A stretch of DNA of 64,000 nucleotides from Burkholderiales bacterium (GTDB taxonomy: Bacteria; Pseudomonadota; Gammaproteobacteria; Burkholderiales; Burkholderiaceae_C). A program made the position numbers and the translations under genes. Shown piece after piece: positions 28,475 to 37,617 of this stretch. The notes under the pieces are model-generated. The model was not told where the DNA came from and searched no databases. It saw only the letters and a program-made list of their open reading frames with translations. Every line of letters starts with the position of its first letter. Within the stretch, counting starts at the first letter, position 1. Location: positions 1 to 64,000 of the forward strand of contig JACPOK010000019.1 in assembly GCA_016191525.1 (NCBI GenBank), in the 5' to 3' direction.

Positions 28475-30586
28475 ATGGCCAGCCAGAACCTTTTAGTCGA
28501 ACTGTTTGTTGAAGAGCTGCCGCCCAAGGCCTTGAAGAAACTGGGTGAGGCCTTCGCGGGCGGCCTGTTCGAGGAGCTCAAGGCCCAGGGCCTTGCGTCC
28601 GCCGATTCAACGCTCACCTCGTTCGCATCGCCGCGCCGCCTTGCCGCCCACGTTACGGGCGTCGCCTCCAGCGCGGCCGACAAGGCGGTCTCGCAAAAGC
28701 TGATGCCGGTCAGCGTTGGCCTGGACGCTTCGGGCAACGCCACGCCCGCGCTGCTGAAGAAATTGCAGGCGCTCGGCGCCGATGCGTCGGCCGTCCCCGG
28801 CCTGAAGCGCGCGATGGATGGCAAGGCCGAGGCGCTGTTCTACGACAGCAATGTGCGCGGCGCCACGCTGGCCGAAGGGCTGCAGAAGGCGCTGCTCGAT
28901 TCGCTGGGCAAGCTGCCCATCCCCAAGGTCATGACCTACCAGCTGGCTGACGGCTGGACCGATGTCAAGTTCGTGCGCCCGGCGCATTCGCTGGTCGCGT
29001 TGCATGGTTCCGATGTCGTGGCCATCCAGGCGCTGGGGCTGAAGGCCGGCAACACCACGCAAGGCCACCGCTTTGAAGCCGCGCTGCCCGTCATCACCTT
29101 CAAGGACGCCGACAGCTACGAAGCCACCCTGGCCAGGGACGGCGCCGTGATCGCCAGCTTCGCGGCCCGCCGCGCCGAGATCGTGCGCCAGCTGGATGCG
29201 GCCGCCGCCAAGGCCGGTGGCGGCGCGAAGGCGATCGAGGACGAAGCGCTGCTCGACGAAGTCACGGCGCTGGTCGAGCGCCCCAACGTGCTCATCTGCG
29301 AGTTCGAGAAGGAATTCCTGGAAGTGCCGCAGGAGTGCCTGATCCTCACGATGAAGGCCAACCAGAAGTATTTCCCTCTGCTGGACGCGGGCGGCAAGCT
29401 CACCAACAAGTTCCTGGTGGTCAGCAACATCAGCCCGCAGGATGCCAGCGCGGTGATCCAGGGCAACGAGCGCGTGGTGCGCCCGCGCCTGGCCGACGCC
29501 AAGTTCTTCTTCGACCAGGACCGCAAGAAAACGCTGGAGTCGCGCGTGGCGGGCCTGGGCAAGGTGGTCTATCACAACAAGCTGGGCACGCAGGGCGAGC
29601 GGGTGGAGCGCGTGCGCGCCATCGCCCGCGCCATCGCGCAGCAGCTGGGCGGCGCCACGCTGGTGGCGCAGGCCGACCAGGCGGCGCAACTCGCCAAGAC
29701 CGACCTGGTGACCGACATGGTGGGCGAGTTCCCCGAGCTGCAGGGCACCATGGGCCGCTACTACGCACTCAACGACAAGCTGCCCGCCGAAGTGGCCGAC
29801 GCCATCGAAGACCACTACAAGCCGCGCTTTGCCGGCGACACGCTGCCGCGCGGCGACGTGGGCGTGGTGGTGGCGCTGGCCGACAAGCTGGAAACGCTGG
29901 TCGGCATGTTCGGTATCGGCAATGTGCCGACCGGCGACAAGGACCCGTTTGCGCTGCGCAGGCACGCGCTGGGCGTGATCCGCATGCTGGTGGAACGCGG
30001 CCTGGCGCTGAACCTGCCCGAGGTGGTGGCCAGCGCGTCCGCGCAGTTCGGCAAGTTGCTGCCCGACGCCGCTGCCAGCAACGAGTTGGTGCTGCAGTTC
30101 GTCTACGAGCGCATCGCCGGTTATTTGCGCGACCAGGGATTCGGCGCGCAGGAAGCCGACGCCGTGATTGCCGTGCGCCCGCCCTGGGGCGAGATCCCCA
30201 GGCGCCTGGCGGCCGTGCGCGCCTTTGCCGCGCTGCCCGAGGCGCCGGCGCTTGCCGCCGCCAACAAGCGCATCGGCAACATCCTGAAGAAGGCCGAAAA
30301 GGCCGATGCGCACGTCAATGAGTCGCTCCTGACGGAGCCCGCGGAGCAGGCCTTGCATGCGGCCATGAAGGACGTGGCCCCGAAGGCTGCGGCGCAGTTT
30401 TCGGCCGGGGACTACGCCGCGTCGTTGCAGACGCTGGCAGCCCTTCGCGCACCTGTCGACGCCTTCTTCGACGGTGTCATGGTCAATGCGGACCAGCAGG
30501 ATGTGCGGCTGAACCGGCTCGGGCTGCTGGCCACGCTGCACCAGGCCATGAACCGCGTCGCCGACCTCTCGCGCCTCGCCACCTGA
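28475..30586 (+). CDS. glyS: Glycyl-tRNA synthetase beta subunit
   Basis: A 703-residue protein that opens with LLVELFVEELPPKALKKLG, the conserved start of GlyS. The middle shows RPRLADAKFFFDQDRKK and EFPELQGTMGRYYA, and the C-terminal part is the anticodon-binding region. Length matches the family. It follows the ABM gene by three bases and precedes gmhB by 13. Confidence 0.97.
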   Translation: MASQNLLVELFVEELPPKALKKLGEAFAGGLFEELKAQGLASADSTLTSFASPRRLAAHVTGVASSAADKAVSQKLMPVSVGLDASGNATPALLKKLQALGADASAVPGLKRAMDGKAEALFYDSNVRGATLAEGLQKALLDSLGKLPIPKVMTYQLADGWTDVKFVRPAHSLVALHGSDVVAIQALGLKAGNTTQGHRFEAALPVITFKDADSYEATLARDGAVIASFAARRAEIVRQLDAAAAKAGGGAKAIEDEALLDEVTALVERPNVLICEFEKEFLEVPQECLILTMKANQKYFPLLDAGGKLTNKFLVVSNISPQDASAVIQGNERVVRPRLADAKFFFDQDRKKTLESRVAGLGKVVYHNKLGTQGERVERVRAIARAIAQQLGGATLVAQADQAAQLAKTDLVTDMVGEFPELQGTMGRYYALNDKLPAEVADAIEDHYKPRFAGDTLPRGDVGVVVALADKLETLVGMFGIGNVPTGDKDPFALRRHALGVIRMLVERGLALNLPEVVASASAQFGKLLPDAAASNELVLQFVYERIAGYLRDQGFGAQEADAVIAVRPPWGEIPRRLAAVRAFAALPEAPALAAANKRIGNILKKAEKADAHVNESLLTEPAEQALHAAMKDVAPKAAAQFSAGDYAASLQTLAALRAPVDAFFDGVMVNADQQDVRLNRLGLLATLHQAMNRVADLSRLAT

Positions 30587-30599
30587 ACGACAGGCCCCC

Positions 30600-31169
30600 A
30601 TGAAACTCGTCATCCTCGACCGCGACGGCACCATCAACGCCGACAGTGACGAATTCATCAAGTCGCCGGAGGAATGGCTGCCGCTGCCCGGCGCGCTGGA
30701 GGCCATCGCGCGGCTGAACCATGCGGGCTGGCACACGGTGATCGCGTCCAACCAGTCGGGCCTGGGCCGCGGCCTGTTCGACGTGGGCTCGCTCAATGCC
30801 ATGCACGCCAAGATGCACAAGATGCTGGCCGCGCAGGGCGGGCGCATCGACGCGGTGTTCTATTGCCCGCACAGCCCGGACGAGGGCTGCACCTGCCGCA
30901 AGCCCCTGCCCGGCCTGTTCGAGCAGATTGGCGAGCGCTTCGGCGTGGAACTCAAGGGCACCCCGGTCGTGGGCGACGGCCTGCGCGACCTGCAGGCCGG
31001 CGCGCTGGTGGGCTGTGAGCCGCACCTGGTGCTCACCGGCAAGGGCGCGCCGTTCCGTGGCCTGCCGCTGCCCGAACCCTTCCCGCCGGGCACCACCGTC
31101 CATGAAGACCTGGGCGCGTTCGCCGACTGGCTGATCGCCCGCCACGCCATCCCGAAAATCGCGGCCTGA
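30600..31169 (+). CDS. gmhB: D-glycero-beta-D-manno-heptose 1,7-bisphosphate 7-phosphatase
   Basis: A 189-residue HAD phosphatase. The nucleophile motif LVILDRDGTIN is at the N-terminus, SNQSG is motif II, and the zinc loop CPHSPDEGCTCRKP near residue 92 identifies the GmhB subgroup. It should remove the 7-phosphate during ADP-heptose synthesis for lipopolysaccharide core. It lies between glyS and plsC in one direction, a common order in Burkholderiales. Confidence 0.93.
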   Translation: MKLVILDRDGTINADSDEFIKSPEEWLPLPGALEAIARLNHAGWHTVIASNQSGLGRGLFDVGSLNAMHAKMHKMLAAQGGRIDAVFYCPHSPDEGCTCRKPLPGLFEQIGERFGVELKGTPVVGDGLRDLQAGALVGCEPHLVLTGKGAPFRGLPLPEPFPPGTTVHEDLGAFADWLIARHAIPKIAA

Positions 31170-31184
31170 TCCGCGCGCCGTCCC

Positions 31185-31919
31185 ATGCTCCTCGTCCGCT
31201 CGATCCTCCACGCCTTGCTGATGCTGGTCACGGTGATTCCCTGGGGCATCTGGATGGTGACCGCCTCGCTCTGGGCCAGTGGCGAGAACATGTACTGGAA
31301 GGCGGCGCGCTGGCTGGGTTGGCAGATCGACGGTGCGCGCGTGCTGCTGGGCATCCAGGTGCGCGTCGCCGGCATGGAAAACCTGCCCACCGGCAAGACC
31401 AGCCCGGCCATCCTGCTGGTCAAGCACCAGTCCACCTTCGAGACTTTCCTGATGCCGACGATCATGCCGCACCCGCTGGCCTACGTCTTCAAGCGGGAGC
31501 TGATCTACGTGCCGTTCTTCGGCTGGGCCATGGGCCGCATGGACATGATCCACATTGACCGCCGCCAGAAGGCGCAGGCCTTCAACAAGGTGGTGGAGCA
31601 GGGCAAGCGCCTGCTGGCCCAGGGCATCTGGGTGATCATGTTCCCGGAAGGCACGCGCATCCCGCGCGGCCAGAAGGGCAACTACAAGAACGGCGGCACG
31701 CGGCTGGCCTGCGAAACCGGCGCGCCGGTCATCCCCATCGCCGTCACCTCGGCCAAGGTCTGGCCGCGCAAGGCCTTCATCAAGCGGCCCGGCATCGTGG
31801 ACGTTTCCATCGGCAAGCCCATCCCCAGCGAAGGCCGGCAGCCCGATGAACTGATGCGCGAGGTGGAAGCCTGGATCGAAGCCGAGATGCGCCGGCTCGA
31901 TCCCGAGGCCTACCGGTAA
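31185..31919 (+). CDS. plsC: 1-acyl-sn-glycerol-3-phosphate acyltransferase
   Basis: A 244-residue membrane-associated acyltransferase that makes phosphatidic acid. An N-terminal hydrophobic helix (about 5-28) is followed by motif I KHQSTFETF, in which Glu stands at the usual Asp position (a variant I recall in betaproteobacteria), and motif III FPEGTRIPRG near residue 155. The Pro motif VIPIAVTS is present. It starts 15 bases after gmhB. Confidence 0.93.
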   Translation: MLLVRSILHALLMLVTVIPWGIWMVTASLWASGENMYWKAARWLGWQIDGARVLLGIQVRVAGMENLPTGKTSPAILLVKHQSTFETFLMPTIMPHPLAYVFKRELIYVPFFGWAMGRMDMIHIDRRQKAQAFNKVVEQGKRLLAQGIWVIMFPEGTRIPRGQKGNYKNGGTRLACETGAPVIPIAVTSAKVWPRKAFIKRPGIVDVSIGKPIPSEGRQPDELMREVEAWIEAEMRRLDPEAYR

Positions 31920-31928
31920 ACTCGCCGC

Positions 31929-32858
31929 ATGCACCGGCTGTTCCAGCTCGCCCTCGACCTGTTCGACAACCCCGAACCGGCCCCGGTTTCAGAGGTAAAA
32001 AGGCCTGCAGAGCGCACCCAGCCTGCACAGACAGCTATCGAAACAGTAGCAAGCGCGCCGGCGGAGTCGCTCGCGCAGGTGCTGTCACCCGCCACCTTCC
32101 GCCACCCGCGCGCCACGCGCGAGGCCGTGCTGGGCGATTCGCGCGTGGGCTACGAGCTGCGCCGCGCCAAGCGGCGCACCATCGGCTTCGTGGTCGGGCC
32201 CGAGGGGCTGACGGTCACCGCGCCCAAGTGGGTGCCGCTGTACGAGATCGACGCCGCCGTACAGGAAAAATCCGCCTGGATCCGCAAGAAGCTGGAAGAA
32301 GCGCGCGAGCGGCACCAGCGCATCGAATCCCAGCGCATCGAATGGAAAGACGGCGCCAGCTTCCCGTTCCTGGGCGAGACCGTGATCGTGGTGCTCGACC
32401 CCCGGCACCGCTTTGAGGAAGTGGGCGCGGTGCTCAACACCGATGCCAGCGCGCTGCCCGGCGTGCCGCGCCTGACGCTGCACGTGGGCCTGCCCCACAC
32501 CGCCGACGCGGCGCAGGTGCGCGACGCGGTGCAGGCCTGGCTGATGCGCCAGGCCAAGCGCATGTTCACCGAGCGGCTCGACCATTTCGCGCCGCTGCTG
32601 GGCGTGAAGTGGCGCAAGCTCAGCCTGTCCAGCGCGGGCACGCGCTGGGGCACGGCCCATTCCGACGGCTCGATCCGCCTGAACTGGCGGCTGGTGCACT
32701 TCCGCATGCCGGTGATCGACTATGTGGTGGCGCATGAGCTCAGCCACCTGCGCGTGATGGACCACAGCCCCCGGTTCTGGGAAACCGTGCGCACCGTGGT
32801 GCCTGATTACGCGCAGCTGCGCGGCCAGCTGAAGGATGAGGCCATCCCCCCCTGGTAA
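31929..32858 (+). CDS. YgjP-like (M48-type) metal-dependent hydrolase
   Basis: A 309-residue protein with the zinc motif VVAHELSHLRVMDHSPRFW near residue 266 and the family block LSSAGTRWGTAHSDGSIRLNWRL. The YgjP/DUF45 family is poorly characterised, so no substrate is named. The N-terminus is longer than usual: residues 21-43 are encoded by an inserted palindromic repeat in frame (copy 2). The conserved domain begins after about residue 60. It starts nine bases after plsC. The start of the next gene is set at 32917, so no overlap is needed. Confidence 0.88.
   Translation: MHRLFQLALDLFDNPEPAPVSEVKRPAERTQPAQTAIETVASAPAESLAQVLSPATFRHPRATREAVLGDSRVGYELRRAKRRTIGFVVGPEGLTVTAPKWVPLYEIDAAVQEKSAWIRKKLEEARERHQRIESQRIEWKDGASFPFLGETVIVVLDPRHRFEEVGAVLNTDASALPGVPRLTLHVGLPHTADAAQVRDAVQAWLMRQAKRMFTERLDHFAPLLGVKWRKLSLSSAGTRWGTAHSDGSIRLNWRLVHFRMPVIDYVVAHELSHLRVMDHSPRFWETVRTVVPDYAQLRGQLKDEAIPPW
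31988..32054 (+). repeat. Palindromic coding repeat, copy 2 (inside YgjP-like gene)
   Basis: Sixty-seven bases beginning TTCAGAGGTAAAA and ending GTAGCAAGC, in the same direction and the same reading frame as copy 1. It encodes SEVKRPAERT then QPAQTAIETVAS, against SEVKQAAERS then VPAYAAIKIVAK in copy 1. It lies in the unconserved N-terminal extension. Confidence 0.85.
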
Positions 32859-32916
32859 CTACGGCGCCGTACACTGGGGCACCGTCGGCAGTGCTGCCGG
32901 CAGGGAAAGGGATGGC

Positions 32917-35900
32917 ATGCGCGGCCGGCTGAGTCTGCAGGAGCGGGTGGTGATCCTGGTGGTGGCAGCGATTCTTCCGCTGTCCGCCCTCTCGGTCTGG
33001 CTGGCTTACCGCGAGACCCATTCCTCGGTCCAGCTGGCCCAGTCGCAGCTGAAGTTCGCCGCCTCGCTGATCGCCGCCCACCAGGACCGGGTTGTCGAAT
33101 CCGCCCGGCACCTGCTGGGGGCGATCAGTGCGATGCCTGACCTGCGCGGTGGCGACCCGGCGCGCCGCTGCAAGGATTATTTCGAAGCGCTTCGCGGCCG
33201 CTACCCCGCCTATACCAACATCGGGTTGCTGAACCTGCAGGGCCAGGTGGTGTGCCACGCCAACCCCAACGTGGGCGAGTTCGCCGCAGCGGACCGGTCC
33301 TACTTCCGCGACGCAGTGGCCCAGCGAGGCTTCGTCATGGGCGAGGAACTGGTCGGCCGCGCCTCCGGCCGGCGCAGCATCCCGTTCGCCTTGCCGGTGA
33401 TGGAGGCGGGCGCGGTCGTGGGGGTTGTATTCGCGGCGCTTGACCTTGAGCTGTCGGCAGCGGCGCTTTCGCAAACCGACCTGCCCGAGGGAGCGCGTGT
33501 CGTGGTGGCCGACCGCCGCGGCCGGGTGCTGATGGAATACCCGCCGCGCCCGGCGATGCCGGCGCCACGGCCCCTCATCAACAGTGCGCTGCTGGAGGCG
33601 GCCCGTTCGATGAGCCGTGGCACCGGTGAGGGGCCTGATGTGCAGGGTGAAATGCGTCTTTATGCCTTCGCCCCCAGCCAGGCCGTGAACAACGAGGGCT
33701 TCCTGGCCATCGTGAGCATGGACAGCCGGACGGTTGCCGCGGCGAGCATGGCCAGCCTTCGTGACGAACTCGCGTGGATGGCGTGCGTGCTGCTCGCGGG
33801 CCTGCTTGCCGCGTGGTGGATTGGCCGCCAGGCGATCCTCAAGCCCGCCAAGCAGATCCTGGGCGCCGTGCGGCGGCTGGAGCAGGGCAGCCTGGATGTG
33901 CGCATCCCACTGGCCGACAGGAGCCCTCGCGGCGAATTCGCGCGCATCGCAGCCGCCTTCAATCTCATGGCCGAATCGCTGCAACTGCGCCAGCGTGCCG
34001 TGGAGGCCGAACTCGGCCGCAGCCACAGTGCTTACGCCACGCTGGACCAGGTTCTCAACAGCATGCAGGAGGGTTTGCTGGCGGTGACCAGTGCCGGCCG
34101 CTTCCTGATGTTCAACGAAGCGGCGGCCCGCCTTTTCCCGCTTCACGCCTCTCCCAGCCTGCCCGAAGACTGGCCCGCGGGCTGGGGCCTGTACCACCTT
34201 GACGGGCGCACGCCTTACCGCGCCGCTGACCTGCCGATGACGCGCGCCGCGCGCGGCGAATCGGGGCAGCAGCAACCCCTGTTCGTGCGAAACGAACAGG
34301 TGCCCGGCGGGCGGCTGCTGCACTGCAGCTATCGGCCCATGCGCGGCGAAGGCGGCGTCCACGGCGGGCTCGTGGTGTTCACCGACGTCACTGAACTGCA
34401 GCGCCTGCAGGCCGACCAGATCGCGCAGTTCGCCCAGCTGCGCGAAACGCAACGCCGGCTGGTCGAGGCGCAGCGTATTGGCCGGTTGGGAAACTGGGAA
34501 CTGGATCTGGCGACTGGCCAGCTCTGGTGGTCGGACGAAGTGTATGAACTTTTCGGTGTGCGGCGCGAGGACTTCACGGGCCGGCTGGAGAATTTCATGG
34601 CGCACGTGCACCCCCAGGACCGGGCGCTGGTCGACGCGGCACGCGAGGCGGCACTGGAAGGCGTAAGGGTCATGAATGTCGAATACCGCATCGTCAAGGC
34701 CGGCGGCGGCATCTTCTGGATGCACGAGATCGCGGAGACCCGCCACGGCAAGGATGGAAAGGTGGTGTGGATCGGCGGCGTGGTCCAGGACATCACCTGG
34801 CGCAAGACCGCGGAATCAGACCTGGATTTGCTTCGCAGCGCGGTGGCGCGCCTGAACGACATCGTGTTGATCAGCGAGGCCGGGCCCCTGGAGGAGCCGG
34901 GGCCGCGCATCGTGTTCGCCAACGACGCCTTCGAGCGCCTGCTGGGCTACCCGGCCCAGGAGGCTATCGGCAAAACGCCCCGCATGCTCTATGGCCCCGG
35001 CACGAATCAAGCGACGCTGACCCGCATGCGCCAGACACTTGCCCTCGGCCAGGGCGTGCGCGAGGAACTGCTGCACTACCGCAAGGATGGCCGCCATCTC
35101 TGGCTGGAGCTGGACATTGTCCCGATGGCGGCCGGGAAGGGAGGCTTTTCGCACCTGATCGCCGTGATGCGTGACATCACTGCGCGCAAGGAGGCGCAGA
35201 AGGTTCTGGAACAGACCGACCGCGAGCGCGAGCAGTTCACGCGCATGCTGCAGCGTACCGCCATCGCCGCCCAGACCATCACGGCCGGCCAGTCCCTTGA
35301 GGGCACCATGCAGGCGGTGGTGGACCAGGCCCGCGGCGTGATCGGCGCCCGCCAGGCGGTGCTCAGCCTGACAACCGGGAACGACTGGAGCCAGGTTGTC
35401 ACTGCGCTGTCGGTCGACGAGCGCTACAGCGCCTACCGGCAAATGACGACCATGCCCGACGGGACGGGCATCTACTCCCTGGTGTGTGAAACCAACAAGC
35501 CGCTGCGTTTGACCCAGGAGCAGATGGAGGGGCACCCCCGGTGGCGCAGTTTCGGCGCGCACGCGAAGGAGCATTTGCCCATCTGGGGCCTGCTCGCCGT
35601 GCCCCTGGTGGACCCCGCCGGGCATAACATCGGCCTGATCATGCTGTCGGACAAGTCCGAAGGTGAATTCAACGAGCGTGACGAATACGTAGCGGTGGAA
35701 CTCGCGCAGCTGGCGTCCACCGCGATCGACAACGCGCGGCTGTTCGAACAGATTCGCGAGCTCAACGCCGGCCTGGAAGCACGGATCGCGGAGCGTACAG
35801 CCGAGCTGAGCCGCCAGGAACTTCTGTTCCGCACCCTGGCCGAGCAGGCGCCCGAGGTGGTGTGGAACACCGACGCCCGTGGCGAGAACCTCACTTTCCT

Positions 35901-36909
35901 CAACCGTGCCTGGTACGAACTGGTGGGCGGCACGCCGCAGGACTGGCTCGGCCGCAGCGGTGCCTCGGCCATCCATCCGGATGACCGGGAGCAAGTTTCC
36001 GCCAACTGGCGCCGCTCGCGCGAGTCGCTTTCCAATTTCACAGGCGTGCGGCGCCTGCGCGCGCGCGACGGCAGCTACCACACCATGTCGTACAAGGGGT
36101 CGCCCGTGCTGGACGGGCAGGGGCGCGTGGCCTTCTGGGTGGGCATCGATGCCGACATCACGGAGTTCAAGGCGATCGAGCTTGCGTTGCGCAGCTCCAA
36201 CCAGGAGCTGGAGGCGTTTTCCTATTCGGTCTCGCACGACCTGCGCGCCCCGCTGGGCGCCATCGGCGGCTTCAGCCGGGCTCTCTCCCATAAGCTCGAC
36301 AGCCTGGAGGTAGCCGACGAACGCGCCAGCCATTACCTGGCCCGCATCCAGGCCGGTGTGGAAAAGATGGAGGAGCTGATCGACGCGCTGCTGGGGTTGG
36401 CCAAGGTGGTGCGGGCCCCGTTGCACTATGGCGAAGTGCGGCTGGGCGCCATGGCGCGGGAAATCCTGGAGGGCTTGCGTGAGGGTGAGCCGCAGCGCCG
36501 CGTGCGCCTGGCGGTGGAGGATGAGCTGCTGGCCCAGGGGGACTCCCGGCTGCTGCGGGCGGTGATGGAGAACCTGCTGGGCAACGCATGGAAGTTCACT
36601 TCGAAGCGCGACGAGGCCTTCATCGAAGTGGGGCAGCTGGATGACAGCGGCATCTTCTTCGTGCGCGACAACGGCGTGGGCTTCGACATGGCCTACGCGG
36701 ACAAGCTGTTCGGCGCCTTCCAGCGGCTGCACACGGACGCGGAGTTTCCCGGAACCGGCATCGGACTGGCCACGGTGCGCCGCATCGTCGGCCGCCACCA
36801 GGGCAGGGTGTGGGCGGAGTCGGTGCCGGGGAAGGGCACGGCCTTCTTCTTCACCCTGTCGCAGTCGGCCCCGCCGGTGTGGCTGGCCAGCGGTACCGCC
36901 GCCAGCTAG
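32917..36909 (+). CDS. Multi-PAS/GAF membrane sensor histidine kinase
   Basis: A 1330-residue kinase. The ATG at 32917 (AAAGGG five bases upstream) is preferred to an earlier in-frame ATG that would overlap the YgjP-like gene. A transmembrane helix (about 10-30), a periplasmic Cache-type domain (to about 285, ending with a helix near 286-305) and HAMP come first. Then come PAS domains (from about 365, 510 and 640), a GAF domain (about 775-940), a coiled coil, a further PAS (about 965-1085) and a kinase core with SHDLRAPLGAIGG (His1107). The catalytic domain ends with GTGIGLATVRRI. No receiver is fused, so a separate regulator must be phosphorylated. Confidence 0.9.
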   Translation: MRGRLSLQERVVILVVAAILPLSALSVWLAYRETHSSVQLAQSQLKFAASLIAAHQDRVVESARHLLGAISAMPDLRGGDPARRCKDYFEALRGRYPAYTNIGLLNLQGQVVCHANPNVGEFAAADRSYFRDAVAQRGFVMGEELVGRASGRRSIPFALPVMEAGAVVGVVFAALDLELSAAALSQTDLPEGARVVVADRRGRVLMEYPPRPAMPAPRPLINSALLEAARSMSRGTGEGPDVQGEMRLYAFAPSQAVNNEGFLAIVSMDSRTVAAASMASLRDELAWMACVLLAGLLAAWWIGRQAILKPAKQILGAVRRLEQGSLDVRIPLADRSPRGEFARIAAAFNLMAESLQLRQRAVEAELGRSHSAYATLDQVLNSMQEGLLAVTSAGRFLMFNEAAARLFPLHASPSLPEDWPAGWGLYHLDGRTPYRAADLPMTRAARGESGQQQPLFVRNEQVPGGRLLHCSYRPMRGEGGVHGGLVVFTDVTELQRLQADQIAQFAQLRETQRRLVEAQRIGRLGNWELDLATGQLWWSDEVYELFGVRREDFTGRLENFMAHVHPQDRALVDAAREAALEGVRVMNVEYRIVKAGGGIFWMHEIAETRHGKDGKVVWIGGVVQDITWRKTAESDLDLLRSAVARLNDIVLISEAGPLEEPGPRIVFANDAFERLLGYPAQEAIGKTPRMLYGPGTNQATLTRMRQTLALGQGVREELLHYRKDGRHLWLELDIVPMAAGKGGFSHLIAVMRDITARKEAQKVLEQTDREREQFTRMLQRTAIAAQTITAGQSLEGTMQAVVDQARGVIGARQAVLSLTTGNDWSQVVTALSVDERYSAYRQMTTMPDGTGIYSLVCETNKPLRLTQEQMEGHPRWRSFGAHAKEHLPIWGLLAVPLVDPAGHNIGLIMLSDKSEGEFNERDEYVAVELAQLASTAIDNARLFEQIRELNAGLEARIAERTAELSRQELLFRTLAEQAPEVVWNTDARGENLTFLNRAWYELVGGTPQDWLGRSGASAIHPDDREQVSANWRRSRESLSNFTGVRRLRARDGSYHTMSYKGSPVLDGQGRVAFWVGIDADITEFKAIELALRSSNQELEAFSYSVSHDLRAPLGAIGGFSRALSHKLDSLEVADERASHYLARIQAGVEKMEELIDALLGLAKVVRAPLHYGEVRLGAMAREILEGLREGEPQRRVRLAVEDELLAQGDSRLLRAVMENLLGNAWKFTSKRDEAFIEVGQLDDSGIFFVRDNGVGFDMAYADKLFGAFQRLHTDAEFPGTGIGLATVRRIVGRHQGRVWAESVPGKGTAFFFTLSQSAPPVWLASGTAAS

Positions 36910-36954
36910 GGTGCGGCCCGGCCGCATTGCGCCAGATCAAGCCGGCGCGGCCCT

Positions 36955-36972
36955 GGGGCTTTTGGCCTAACG
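36955..36972 (+). promoter_or_regulatory. 18-bp element, copy A (upstream of GNAT-MFS-binding protein operon)
   Basis: GGGGCTTTTGGCCTAACG ends 33 bases before the GNAT start codon. Sixteen of 18 bases match copy B upstream of the secretin in the same orientation relative to the gene. It lies upstream of an ATAGAG (36990-36995) that could serve as a -10 element. A regulator-binding role is inference. Confidence 0.55.
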
Positions 36973-37005
36973 GCGCGTTGCCGCGCCCCATAGAGTGGCC
37001 TGGCC

Positions 37006-37617
37006 ATGCCACTCATTGCAAGCAACATGATCGGGGAGCGTCTGCGCCTGGAGCCGCTGCATGAGCGGCACATCGCCGGGCTGGACGCTGCCTGCGCGGA
37101 AAGCGCCGACGGCCTGGCCACGATCTGGCGCTACCTGCTGGATTGCCGGGTCTACCGCGACAAGGGAATGGCCGGGCTGGTGCGTGAACTGCTGGCCCGG
37201 CAAGCGGGTGGCACCGACATGCCCTTCGCGATGGTCGACCGGCAACTTGAATGCCCGGTCGGCGTCACACGCTTCATGGAAATGGACCTGGCCCACGGGG
37301 TGGTGGAGATCGGCACCTGGATCGGCCTGGCGTACCAGCGCGAAGGCCGCAACCCCGAGAGCAAGCGGCTGATGCTGCGCCATGCGTTCTGCGTCCTGCG
37401 TGCCATGCGGGTGCAATTCAAGATCGATACGCGAAACGTGCAGTCGCTGCAAGCGGTCGAGCGCATGGGCGCGGTGCGCGAGGGCGTGATCCGCAACCAC
37501 GCCATCATGGCCGATGGCAGCGTCAGGTCGTCCGCGCTGTACAGCATCCTGGCCGAGGACTGGCCGGCCGTCGATTCACGCCTGGCGCGGCTCCTGCGCC
37601 ACCATGTCGCGGCTTGA
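37006..37617 (+). CDS. GNAT-family acetyltransferase, RimJ/RimL-like
   Basis: A 203-residue protein whose pattern (IGERLRLEPLHERHIAGLD at the N-terminus, then RFMEMDLAHGVVEIGTWIG and FKIDTRNVQSLQAVERMGAVREG) matches acetyltransferases of the RimJ/RimL type. The target is unknown. It heads an operon: its 3' end overlaps the MFS fusion gene by 14 bases. The 18-bp element copy A lies upstream. Whether it has a functional link to the transporter is open. Confidence 0.85.
   Translation: MPLIASNMIGERLRLEPLHERHIAGLDAACAESADGLATIWRYLLDCRVYRDKGMAGLVRELLARQAGGTDMPFAMVDRQLECPVGVTRFMEMDLAHGVVEIGTWIGLAYQREGRNPESKRLMLRHAFCVLRAMRVQFKIDTRNVQSLQAVERMGAVREGVIRNHAIMADGSVRSSALYSILAEDWPAVDSRLARLLRHHVAA

Noticed and set aside
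28607..30847. Long antisense open frame (746 residues) opposite glyS
   Set aside because: Same reasoning: glyS is certain and this frame has biased, motif-free composition.
34816..36927. Long antisense open frame (703 residues) opposite the multi-PAS kinase
   Set aside because: It is His/Arg/Gly-rich with no recognisable motif, a usual shadow of high-GC coding on the other strand. The plus-strand frame has clear domains.
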